Assembly (NCBI GenBank): GCA_012271015.1 | Contig: JAAXHD010000189.1 | Coordinates: 45,962 to 99,295 of the forward strand | DNA: 53,334 nucleotides | DNA from: Candidatus Poribacteria bacterium | Lineage (GTDB): Bacteria; Poribacteria; WGA-4E; WGA-3G | Direction: 5' to 3' | In this document: positions 8,134-15,354 of the stretch, piece by piece | Position numbering within the stretch: position 1 is the stretch's first letter | Layout: each line of letters begins with the position of its first letter | Notes under the pieces: model-generated | The model's input: only the letters and a program-made list of their open reading frames with translations | Database searches by the model: none | What the model was told of the DNA's origin: nothing | Program-made: the position numbers and the translations under genes

Positions 8134-9358
8134 AGTCTCTGCCCTCCCGTTGTGTAGCTTCCCATTTCCGATGCGTTGCAAAAAGTTTGACTTCAAAGGG
8201 ACGCATTCGTGTCACGAACGACCCATCAGACACAGCGGTTTTCTCGTCTCCGTAGAGTTCCACAAACTTGGTGCTGTTGAGGGCATCCAATCCGCTGACT
8301 TCCACGCCCATGTGGGCATGTTCATCTTCGTTAACGAGGACAATGAGCCAGTCCCGTCCGGTTCTCCGAGCCGTGATGCTCACGCCGCGCAGCGAGGCAG
8401 GGATGGATATATCGGTGCGTCCATCATCAATCGCTTGGACTGTAACATACTGCTCAACGGGTGCTGTGAGAAAAGGTTGGAGCGCGGCGAGTTCACTCGT
8501 CAAGGCGTAAAGCGACTTCCGAAATGCCTCTTTTCCGTCGGATTTGAGATAACTGGAACCCCAATACAGTATGCCTCTCGCGCCGTGCGTGATGCAAGCA
8601 TACGCCATCAGGCGCGACTCAGCAAAGGTGGGAAAGGCGATAATGTCGGTGTCTCCGTCGTCCAAATCGTTCCATGAAAATCCCTGAAGCACCATCCATA
8701 CAGGTCTGCCTTTGCCGACCTGTCTCCAACGGTCTGTTGAATCGGCAAGCCGGATAGCGGGACGACCCTCCGCCCGAATGGGATAATCATCGCAACCGGT
8801 GATGTCTACGGAGTCAATGTACTGTCGGACAAATTTCAGATCGCTGTCGCGCGCTTCATTTATCCAAATCTGTCGATTCTGTGGATCAATACTGCGGATG
8901 AATGCAATAGCCTCGCGCATATTCGGCATAATCTCTGCTGCCTGTTCCTCAGAATATTGGATAGCGAGCGGGGTCTGCATCCACCACTCGCCCTTATTCG
9001 GGAACACCGCCAATTGATCCTGTTTCCAGAGTCCACTATATGCGGTGAAACTCCACACCACCTCATCTGGACCTTCCCACACAGCAAGAGCAGGATGCTC
9101 TGCCAGCGTACGGACATGCTCCTGAAACTCTGATGTCGCACCGGATCGAAGTGCCAACGGTACCCACCCCATCATCCCGTGGGCATGTGCGCGATCCAGT
9201 GAATCCGTGTTCCCACATCGAATGAGATTGACCCCTGCTTCTGCCATATCTTTGAGTGCGTCATCGTCAGCGGGGTGTTCATAAAACCCGATCGGGAAGC
9301 GTCGGCGTCCATCCTGCGTGAGAAACCCATCGCCGTATCCATAGAGCATATCGTTCAT
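8123..9358 (-). CDS. Glycoside-hydrolase-like TIM-barrel protein
   Basis: About 411 residues. The sequence opens with RRFPIGFYEHPADDDALKDMAEAGVNLIRCG, the beginning of a beta-galactosidase/GH42-like (alpha/beta)8 barrel. It continues with WEGPDEV (a candidate acid/base glutamate), DITGCDDYP, GARGILYWG and a C-terminal beta-sandwich. I prefer the ATG at 9358 (GGAGG 6 nt upstream) over the one six codons earlier. No signal peptide is evident, so it may act inside the cell. It starts 25 nt after the upstream sulfatase stop and overlaps the downstream isomerase start, so the three are very probably one transcript. The precise GH family was not identified. Confidence 0.65.
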   Translation of the reverse strand: MNDMLYGYGDGFLTQDGRRRFPIGFYEHPADDDALKDMAEAGVNLIRCGNTDSLDRAHAHGMMGWVPLALRSGATSEFQEHVRTLAEHPALAVWEGPDEVVWSFTAYSGLWKQDQLAVFPNKGEWWMQTPLAIQYSEEQAAEIMPNMREAIAFIRSIDPQNRQIWINEARDSDLKFVRQYIDSVDITGCDDYPIRAEGRPAIRLADSTDRWRQVGKGRPVWMVLQGFSWNDLDDGDTDIIAFPTFAESRLMAYACITHGARGILYWGSSYLKSDGKEAFRKSLYALTSELAALQPFLTAPVEQYVTVQAIDDGRTDISIPASLRGVSITARRTGRDWLIVLVNEDEHAHMGVEVSGLDALNSTKFVELYGDEKTAVSDGSFVTRMRPFEVKLFATHRKWEATQREGRDFAE

Positions 9359-9382
9359 TAGGAGCCTCCATCTCATATATCC

Positions 9383-10762
9383 TTACGCCAATAGGTGATT
9401 TTCCCACCATGCGACGTAATCGGCATCGCTTATATCGTGTGAGAGTCCTCGCTTTTCCATGTCCTGCCAGAATCTTTCCGCCATATTTTCGTCCCAATAC
9501 GTGGTGACCTCTGAGGATTCAGGTATGTCTCCCATGTCCCCTGTTTTCGCTATCCACGAATCGAGTTGCGCGGCGAGTTCGCTTTGCACGGTGTCATAGC
9601 CTGGATCAGCGGCGAGGTTATTAATTTCATAGGGATCTGTTTCCAGATCATACAACTCTTCAGCTGGACGTGTCTGTTTCATGAAATGCTGTTGCGCGGC
9701 GGATAACTTACCCTTCGCGTCTAACAGTGGCATCAAGGTCCAGAGTGGATACTGCAGTTTCTTATAGCCGTTGAATTGCCTATAGGGACGCTCAGGGTGA
9801 TAATTGCGAATGAATTTATAGCGGTGTGTCCGTATGCATCGGATTCTGTCATCCGTTCCGTCACACCGATCTCTCGCCGCGAAGATAGCGTCGCGTGATG
9901 TAGCGTCTGTTCCGAGGAAAACTTGCCCTTGCATATACCCAGGAATATCAACACCAGCAAGGGATAACGTTGTTGGTGCGAAATCAACGCCGCTGATGAG
10001 TTTATCATCGAGGGTGTTAGGCTCAACATGTCCGTGCCATCGGACGATGAGTGGAATATGGATGCCCCCGTCATAGAGGAACTGCTTGCAACGGATATGC
10101 GCCCGTCCGTGATCGCTCATGAAGAAGATGATGGTATTGTCTGAGAGTCCTTCATCATCGAGTCGCTTAAGAATCTGTCCGACCTTCCTATCCAAGATTT
10201 GAATGCTTTCGAGGTAGAGTGCCCAATCCTTTCGGACGAGTGGATGATCGGGATAGTAAGGTGGCAATTCGACATCCTCAGGGGAAATAGGACGTTCTGG
10301 ATCGGGTTTGAAGACGCGGTGTGTATCAGGGATGTTAATCTGCGCGTAAAAAGGTTGCCCTTCGGGGCGTTCGCTCCAGTCGATGCCATCAAAAGGGTGT
10401 TCCCGCTGAAAGTTGAAATCGGTTTTTCCGGGGCGATCATAGGGTGGTCCTGGACTGTTGCAAGTAAAATAGCCTGCTTCCCGGAAGCAATCGGTGATGA
10501 GTTTCATATCCGTCCGTAACGGCTTATCACGGTTGCTGCGATGGTTGTGCGCATCAAAGTGCGTCTGATAGGTACCAGTGATCAGTGCGGAGCGACTCGG
10601 TGAGCAGACCGGGCATGTGACGAAAGTATTGGTATAACGAACACCTTCAGACGCGAGCCGATCAATATTTGGTGTCGCAACGGCAGGTGTGCCGTAACAG
10701 CCGAGATCAGGTGAGAGATCTTCACCGTAAATCCAGAGGACATTCGGTTGTGTTGTGGGCAT
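9383..10762 (-). CDS. Type I sulfatase
   Basis: 459 residues. The N-terminal PNVLWIYGEDLSPD carries metal ligands Glu14/Asp15. The sulfatase signature CSPSRSALITG places the formylglycine-forming cysteine at Cys53 (C-S-P-S-R). Further sites are FFMSDHGR and a C-terminal EELYDLETDPYE block common in sulfatases. Activity would need an anaerobic-type or FGE maturase, and none is in this window. No signal peptide is seen. The ATG is preceded by CGCAAGGAATAATTAAAAT, a member of the repeat-supplied leader family, which provides the AAGGA ribosome site. It heads the cluster with the glycosidase-like protein and the isomerase. The N-terminus resembles heparan-type or S1_8-like sulfatases, but the substrate is not assignable. 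Confidence 0.9.
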   Translation of the reverse strand: MPTTQPNVLWIYGEDLSPDLGCYGTPAVATPNIDRLASEGVRYTNTFVTCPVCSPSRSALITGTYQTHFDAHNHRSNRDKPLRTDMKLITDCFREAGYFTCNSPGPPYDRPGKTDFNFQREHPFDGIDWSERPEGQPFYAQINIPDTHRVFKPDPERPISPEDVELPPYYPDHPLVRKDWALYLESIQILDRKVGQILKRLDDEGLSDNTIIFFMSDHGRAHIRCKQFLYDGGIHIPLIVRWHGHVEPNTLDDKLISGVDFAPTTLSLAGVDIPGYMQGQVFLGTDATSRDAIFAARDRCDGTDDRIRCIRTHRYKFIRNYHPERPYRQFNGYKKLQYPLWTLMPLLDAKGKLSAAQQHFMKQTRPAEELYDLETDPYEINNLAADPGYDTVQSELAAQLDSWIAKTGDMGDIPESSEVTTYWDENMAERFWQDMEKRGLSHDISDADYVAWWENHLLA

Positions 10763-10829
10763 ATTTTAATTATTCCTTGCGGATAAGTATCAGTTGCTTG
10801 TATCTTGGCGTTCTTCGCTTTCGAGTTGA

Positions 10830-10880
10830 AGAAACACCCCAGCAAGGGGAAATTGAGGAAATACCCAAGCAAAAACACCC
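10830..10880 (-). repeat. GTGTTTTTGCT-type element, double copy
   Basis: In minus orientation GGTGTTTTTGCTTGGG TATTTCC and TTGCTGGGGTGTTTC flank a short CAATTTCC linker, similar to the compound copy at 1979-2035. It lies in the gap between the PhyH gene and the sulfatase gene. Confidence 0.6.
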
Positions 10881-10946
10881 TGCGCCGTTTTTGCAGGCTT
10901 AGGTTTCGTTAGGTCTGCACAAACTAACAGTTTATGCTACAAGTAA

Positions 10947-11816
10947 CTACTCCGTTCCGTTGACATTGTCCACCACATAACGATTACGGAAGAGCGTTCG
11001 CCGGAGCGGCGGCATTTCAGCGAGGAGCTTCGGGGGCGGTTGGTACACCTTGGCGAAACCGCTATCAACAGGGCTATACAGGTTAAAAACGGCAATCCTA
11101 TCATTTTCAGTATTCGTCCATTCCGTGGCACTATGGGTGAGTGCTTCCGTGAAGAAGAGTAGCGAACCCCCTGGACAGCCGTAAGTCGACCAAATATCAG
11201 AATCAGGATTTTGGATATCAGGCGGTGCTGTGTAAACCGATTTGTGGCTACCGGTTACTAAAAGGGTCCCGCCCTGTCCTTTCTTCACCTCGTTCAATTC
11301 CCATACGATGCGGGTGTGTGGACTATAGCCTTTGCCGGGGAAAGCGTTGTAGTAGTGAACATCACCGGGAAAACGGAGTAAACCGTTGCCGTTGTGCGGT
11401 CCAAACCGTCCCATACCGGGAGCACGGTAAAAGAGACTTGCACTTTCAACGGCAAAACCGTAGCACTCTGGACTCGTTACGGCTGGATGCGCCGTAAATT
11501 CGTTGAGGAGTGAAACAACAAGGGGATGATCGATGAGTTTCTGCAGTGGACCTCCGACGGGACTGCGTTCATGCTCTGGAATAGATTCTGGGTCATCGTG
11601 CAGGCGGTAGCCGAAATCGCGCATCTCTTTGAGTTCTGATCCGGTAAATACCTCGGGGACCAGAAACCAACCATGCGTATCGAACTCATAGCGCTGCTCG
11701 GGTGTTAATTCGGGGATAGCTAAACCGTCGGCGTTTTGGGTCGGGAATTCGCATGTATCCGGTGGCAACAATGCTCCAAGCCATGGTTGCTGATTTTTGT
11801 CCGTCTGTTTTTCCAT
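10947..11816 (-). CDS. Phytanoyl-CoA dioxygenase (PhyH)-like protein 1
   Basis: 289 residues of the PhyH-like Fe(II)/2-oxoglutarate double-stranded beta-helix family. The N-terminus (YEFDTHGWFLVPEVFTG) and core blocks (VWELNEV, GGTLLVTGSHKS, GGSLLFFTEALTHSATEW) are typical. The proximal metal motif, normally HxD, reads His141-Asn-Gly-Asn. The distal histidine is present (His228). The start is an ATG preceded by two tandem CGCAAGGAAAAATTAAAA-like leader units. It is paralogous to the gene at 12004-12924 and lies upstream of the sulfatase cluster. The substrate is unknown. Iron-dependent hydroxylase is the default family role, but the altered HxD leaves catalysis uncertain. Confidence 0.8.
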   Translation of the reverse strand: MEKQTDKNQQPWLGALLPPDTCEFPTQNADGLAIPELTPEQRYEFDTHGWFLVPEVFTGSELKEMRDFGYRLHDDPESIPEHERSPVGGPLQKLIDHPLVVSLLNEFTAHPAVTSPECYGFAVESASLFYRAPGMGRFGPHNGNGLLRFPGDVHYYNAFPGKGYSPHTRIVWELNEVKKGQGGTLLVTGSHKSVYTAPPDIQNPDSDIWSTYGCPGGSLLFFTEALTHSATEWTNTENDRIAVFNLYSPVDSGFAKVYQPPPKLLAEMPPLRRTLFRNRYVVDNVNGTE

Positions 11817-11925
11817 TTTTTAATTTTTCCTCGCGGCTTTTTAATTTTTCCTTGCGGTTCGGTCAGGTCGGTTGCGATAATAAAGTGCCTTTCCGTATAT
11901 CCGCCCTCCGCTACGCTTACGGGCT
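11817..11925 (-). repeat. Dispersed leader repeat that supplies a ribosome binding site
   Basis: Read on the minus strand it runs AGCCCGTAAGCGTAGCGGAG, GGCGGATATACGGAAAGG and ACCTGACCGAACCGC, then AAGGAAAAATTAAAA twice in tandem, ending at the ATG of the PhyH gene. The same order occurs at 25636-25724, and partly at 45757-45835 and 46905-46991. The 3' end carries the only plausible Shine-Dalgarno site for the gene. Confidence 0.65.
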
Positions 11926-12003
11926 ATAATTTTGGTTTAATGTTTGATACTTCACTGAAAGGACCAGAAGCACATACATTAAAAGTCTCACGGCTTTAGG
12001 CAT

Positions 12004-12924
12004 TTAAACTTCGGCGGGATAGGCGGATGTCCGCTGGTTAAAATCTCCATTCACGACGTTCCCGCCTGCGTAAGCCTCCCGAAAAAGCGTTTGCCGTTTA
12101 GGCGGCATTGCTTCGAGGAGCTGCGGATGAGGGAGCCAATTTGACCATCGACTTGCGACGGTATTGTACAAATTCGAGATGGAGACCCGGTCGGCCGTAT
12201 CGACTTGAACCTGCGTCTGTGTCATAGACTCTGTCAGAAGAAAGAGAGAACCCGGTGGACATTCATACGTCTCCCACAATGGCGAGTCCGGATTCTGCGA
12301 GGCTTCTGGTATCGGGTACGCGGCTTTATGGCTCCCTGTAATAAACCGAATGTTATTTGTTCCAGCAGTAACCTCAGTTAGCTCCCATACGGCACGCGTC
12401 AGCCCGCTCCAACCACGTCCGGGGACGCACCGATAGAGATGAGAATCTCCCGGTAAGCGAAACAACCCATTTCCCTTGTGAAGGACCGACTGGGCTTCAG
12501 TATGTCTTGAGGCATTACCGAAGAACGCGGCTGTCTCTTCGAGTCGAAATCCATAGCAATCCTCACTTGCCGCGGGTGGATACGCCAAAAATTCATTCAA
12601 GAATCCAACAATGACGGGATGATCAGCGAGTTTTTGAAGTGGACCGCCGAGTGCGCAACGTTCCGGTGCCGAGACATGTTCCGGTGCCTCGTTCAGACGC
12701 TGGCAGAATTCGCGCATCTCTGTGATGTCAGTGTCCGATAAAACACTTGGAATCAGGAGCCAGCCATTCCGGTCAAAATCGTATTTTTGTTTCTGGGTTG
12801 GAACAGTGACGGGAGTACCGTCAGCGTTGGTTTTTGTGAGATCTTCAGGCTCGACTTCAACAGCACTGCCCAAATTTTTATTAACAATAAAAGGTTTCCT
12901 CGTTGCGAGTTTTTTGTAAGCCAT
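12004..12924 (-). CDS. Phytanoyl-CoA dioxygenase (PhyH)-like protein 2, divergent metal site
   Basis: 306 residues from the ATG at 12924, which has AAAGGA 9 nt upstream. Earlier in-frame starts would add 44 residues with no family match. It aligns along its length with the gene at 10947-11816 (DRNGWLLIPSVL, GPLQKLADHPV, GNGLFRLPGDSHLYR, VWELTEV, ITGSHKAAYP). The proximal motif is His149-Lys-Gly-Asn. The position of the distal histidine is Gln236 (SMTQTQVQV against ALTHSATEW in the paralogue), so at least two usual metal ligands are changed. It may be a non-enzymatic or repurposed paralogue. The two genes are separated by 187 bp including a leader repeat. Confidence 0.75.
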   Translation of the reverse strand: MAYKKLATRKPFIVNKNLGSAVEVEPEDLTKTNADGTPVTVPTQKQKYDFDRNGWLLIPSVLSDTDITEMREFCQRLNEAPEHVSAPERCALGGPLQKLADHPVIVGFLNEFLAYPPAASEDCYGFRLEETAAFFGNASRHTEAQSVLHKGNGLFRLPGDSHLYRCVPGRGWSGLTRAVWELTEVTAGTNNIRFITGSHKAAYPIPEASQNPDSPLWETYECPPGSLFLLTESMTQTQVQVDTADRVSISNLYNTVASRWSNWLPHPQLLEAMPPKRQTLFREAYAGGNVVNGDFNQRTSAYPAEV

Positions 12925-13012
12925 CAGAGTATTCCTTTTAGCATGCGTCTGAAACTGCCTTCCATAACCTTCGGACTGCAGTGTTAAGTTTTCCAGTCTC
13001 GGTCGGGATTGA

Positions 13013-13621
13013 TTAACGGTTCTGTGTTTCCAACACGCGGAACATGTGGCGTGCATAACTCACGGTTGAGATAAATACAAATACCAGCGCAAGACAAAGA
13101 CCGTAAAATTCAATATTCCTCGGTAAGCGAGACATTATCGGACGGAGCAGATAAAGCAGTATAACAATTGACAAAAAGAAACTGGTACATTTTCCCCATA
13201 AGTTAGAACGGGTGATCATCTTCGCCTTATATGCCAAGACAGCATTGCCAAGCACAATCAAGGTATCACGGATAACAATCACCAGAAATGCCCACATTGG
13301 GAACCTGGAGTGGAATATAGCGAGAGCAAAGATGCCAGCAGAAAGTGCGAGCTTATCCGCGACTGGGTCTAATATATAACCGAGTTCAGTATGTTGCTTC
13401 AAACGTCGAGCAAAGAACCCATCTAACAGGTCCGTGATAACGGCGACTGTACCACAAGCGATTGCGACGATCCACTGGGCACGGTAAATGAAGTAAAAGA
13501 TAAAAGGGACCGTGAGGAGTCGGAAAATCGATAATATATTGCTGACATAGAAGAAATCCCGGCGTGTAATTTGGATCGACCGGGTTTCGGTAAATTGATG
13601 GATGGGAGCCTTTAGTGCCAT
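13013..13621 (-). CDS. CDP-alcohol phosphatidyltransferase family protein (PgsA-like)
   Basis: 202 residues with about five membrane helices. The family signature is complete: Asp64, Asp67-Gly68, Ala71-Arg72, Gly81, Asp85 and Asp89 (DLLDGFFAR then GYILDPVAD). These integral membrane enzymes join a CDP-diacylglycerol to an alcohol. The length and motif context fit phosphatidylglycerophosphate synthase, the first committed step to phosphatidylglycerol and cardiolipin, but other alcohols are possible. The ATG at 13621 lacks a clear Shine-Dalgarno site. It is flanked by the PhyH gene and the Lon-domain gene, with no evidence of functional linkage. Confidence 0.85.
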   Translation of the reverse strand: MALKAPIHQFTETRSIQITRRDFFYVSNILSIFRLLTVPFIFYFIYRAQWIVAIACGTVAVITDLLDGFFARRLKQHTELGYILDPVADKLALSAGIFALAIFHSRFPMWAFLVIVIRDTLIVLGNAVLAYKAKMITRSNLWGKCTSFFLSIVILLYLLRPIMSRLPRNIEFYGLCLALVFVFISTVSYARHMFRVLETQNR

Positions 13622-13714
13622 TATGTTATTTATTACAGATAAGATCTTGTGTGTAGGAGCAAACGTCTCAATACGGAAAGCATACCAATTTCGTCCAGCA
13701 CGATTGGGATCTTC

Positions 13715-14383
13715 TCAATTGTTTTGCGCCGCCAATTGAAAAGCTATCCGTCGATTCTGGTCGGTTAGAATCTCGATTTCGCGTGTGAGGAGTTGCTCTA
13801 AGGGAATTGTCTCCAATAAAGTTTGTTTTTCTTCAAGTGAAATCCGCAACCTGATGCCGACTTGGTAAGCAAGTTCCCTCGGATCATTCGGCTGTTCTTC
13901 AGGGGAACTCCAAGCGAAAATTAATCGACTGGATAATTTCTCGTACGCTTTATACAATTCTTCGGCTTGTGTCATGAGCAATTCGGATACCGATTCAATT
14001 TCTGTATCCAAGTCATCTAACATCCGAACGCGACCTGTAAGATAAGAGAGATGCTCCTGAACCTCCAGAATTTGAAAGCGGTACTCACCCGCTGTGATAA
14101 TATTCATGCGGCCGTCGTCTAAATTTTCGACTTGAAGGATACGGGCGGCTGTGCCAATTTCATAGGGTGTAGCAGCGTCTCCCACCTCTTTTCCTTCTTT
14201 GATAAGCACAACTCCAAACTCAGACTGATGTTCCAAGCAGAATTTAATCATCGTTCGGTAACGTGGTTCAAAGATGTGTAGCGGTAAAAAACCGCCGGGG
14301 AACAAGACTGTCTGTAACGGAAAAAGCGGAATTTGTCGTTCATAAGGCGTTTGACTTTTTGATGAGACCGGGGCACTCCGCAT
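13715..14383 (-). CDS. Stand-alone Lon N-terminal (substrate-binding) domain protein
   Basis: About 222 residues starting at the ATG at 14383, which has GAGGAG 7 nt upstream. A start 12 codons earlier lacks one. The whole protein is the LON substrate-binding domain: IPLFPLQTVLFPGG, LHIFEPRYRTMI, FGVVLIKEG, IGTAARILQVENLDDGR, then a helical C-terminal part. There is no AAA+ or Ser-Lys protease module. Such proteins occur widely in bacteria as single-domain homologues, and their role is mostly undefined (possible adaptor or regulator of proteolysis). A 13-bp tandem duplication lies just upstream. Confidence 0.85.
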   Translation of the reverse strand: MRSAPVSSKSQTPYERQIPLFPLQTVLFPGGFLPLHIFEPRYRTMIKFCLEHQSEFGVVLIKEGKEVGDAATPYEIGTAARILQVENLDDGRMNIITAGEYRFQILEVQEHLSYLTGRVRMLDDLDTEIESVSELLMTQAEELYKAYEKLSSRLIFAWSSPEEQPNDPRELAYQVGIRLRISLEEKQTLLETIPLEQLLTREIEILTDQNRRIAFQLAAQNN

Positions 14384-14441
14384 GTGAATACTCCTCTTTG
14401 CACGATGTTCAATGTACAAGATGGATTTTACTTTCGGTGCC

Positions 14442-14467
14442 GTAGAACATTGTAGTAGAACATTGTA
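14442..14467. repeat. 13-bp perfect tandem duplication upstream of the Lon-domain gene
   Basis: GTAGAACATTGTA occurs twice head to tail. Read on the minus strand each unit contains TACAAT, a possible -10 box with a weak TTGGTT 16 bp upstream of the first unit. It could affect expression of the gene starting at 14383. Confidence 0.4.
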
Positions 14468-14642
14468 AAGGTAGCCTGCAAAGAACCAACCCTTCTTTAG
14501 AGCCTATGAAATAAACATTTGTCTTCAGGCACATCGTTTCTTATATTTTTGCACAAAATTCTTGATTCGTCAACAGTTTTTTACACAGCATAGGAACATC
14601 TATAGTAGATTCCCCAATTATCAATAGGCAATGAACGAGAGA

Positions 14643-14752
14643 AATCGGGAATTGGAGTGTTTTTGCTGGGGTGTTTCCACCCTCCTATGGAAGAGCAAAA
14701 TGCCCTGCACTTACCGAAAGGTCTTGACATTTAGGAGATTTTCGGCTATAAT
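14643..14752 (+). repeat. Promoter-bearing dispersed repeat, copy C, with one 21-bp element and a perfect consensus promoter
   Basis: The left flank AATCGGGAATTGGAGT ends at 14658, a GTTTTTGCTGGGGTGTTTCC insert fills 14659-14679 (21 bp), and CCCTCCTATGGAAGAGC follows. The repeat ends in TTGACA (14724-14729), a 17-bp spacer and TATAAT (14747-14752), an exact sigma70 consensus, 115 nt before the start at 14867. The rest of the 14384-14866 gap holds AT-rich sequence and the tandem duplication noted above. Confidence 0.7.
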
Positions 14753-14866
14753 GCCCTAAGCAATCTTATCATCGTTTCAGTGATAAATTAGCGAATTTAA
14801 TTCAAATAGATGTTTGTTGTGCATGCCGTGCGTAGGCAACGGATATCAAAATGATTGGAGAAAGTC

Positions 14867-15346
14867 GTGAATTCAGAAAAGTTAGGAAATGCTTTAGCAA
14901 AATCTAAAGATATCGCTATCACTCTCTTAGGGAGTCTGCTGTATCGGACGCGTGTTGAAGGGATTCGTGATGCAGACGGACTCAAGGGTATGAAAGCTCG
15001 TTGGGTAGGCGACCCAGGGGAGAGTGTTATCGAGATTAACACCCCCGCAGGAAGCACGGATATTACAATAGACGGCAACACAGCACCGACGATTGAGTAT
15101 GCACAAGAGGGCGAGAAACGGACAATCACCGTCAGAAATATTAAGAACCTCTCATGCAAATTTGACCGAGAGACGATGGACCAGATCGCCACACCAAAAG
15201 GTGCAAGCATTGCGATCTGTATTGGCGCAGGCATCGGATTACTCGGCTGGGTTCTGATTTCAGCGATGCGGTCTCTACCTACGCCACGAACAGAACAAGA
15301 CGATTCTGCGGCTATTCCTCCGACTGCTACTACCGAAGATGATTAA
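14867..15346 (+). CDS. Unknown protein with one C-terminal membrane segment
   Basis: 159 residues from the GTG at 14867, preceded by GGAG; a TTG four codons earlier is less well placed. I do not recognise a family. The first 120 residues are soluble and beta-rich (ESVIEINTPAGSTDITIDG, EKRTITVRNIKN), followed by one hydrophobic segment of about 20 residues (ASIAICIGAGIGLLGW...) and a short Pro/Thr/Asp-rich tail. No signal peptide is seen, so it may be a tail-anchored membrane protein. It is driven by the consensus promoter at 14724-14752 and is followed after 8 nt by the enolase-superfamily gene, so the two are probably co-transcribed. Confidence 0.6.
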   Translation: MNSEKLGNALAKSKDIAITLLGSLLYRTRVEGIRDADGLKGMKARWVGDPGESVIEINTPAGSTDITIDGNTAPTIEYAQEGEKRTITVRNIKNLSCKFDRETMDQIATPKGASIAICIGAGIGLLGWVLISAMRSLPTPRTEQDDSAAIPPTATTEDD

Positions 15347-15354
15347 GAAGTAAA

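Noticed and set aside
10947-11816. Firm call of a SyrB2/WelO5-like halogenase
   Set aside because: H-x-G alone is insufficient. PhyH subfamilies in these bacteria often lack a canonical HxD, so only the residue change is reported.
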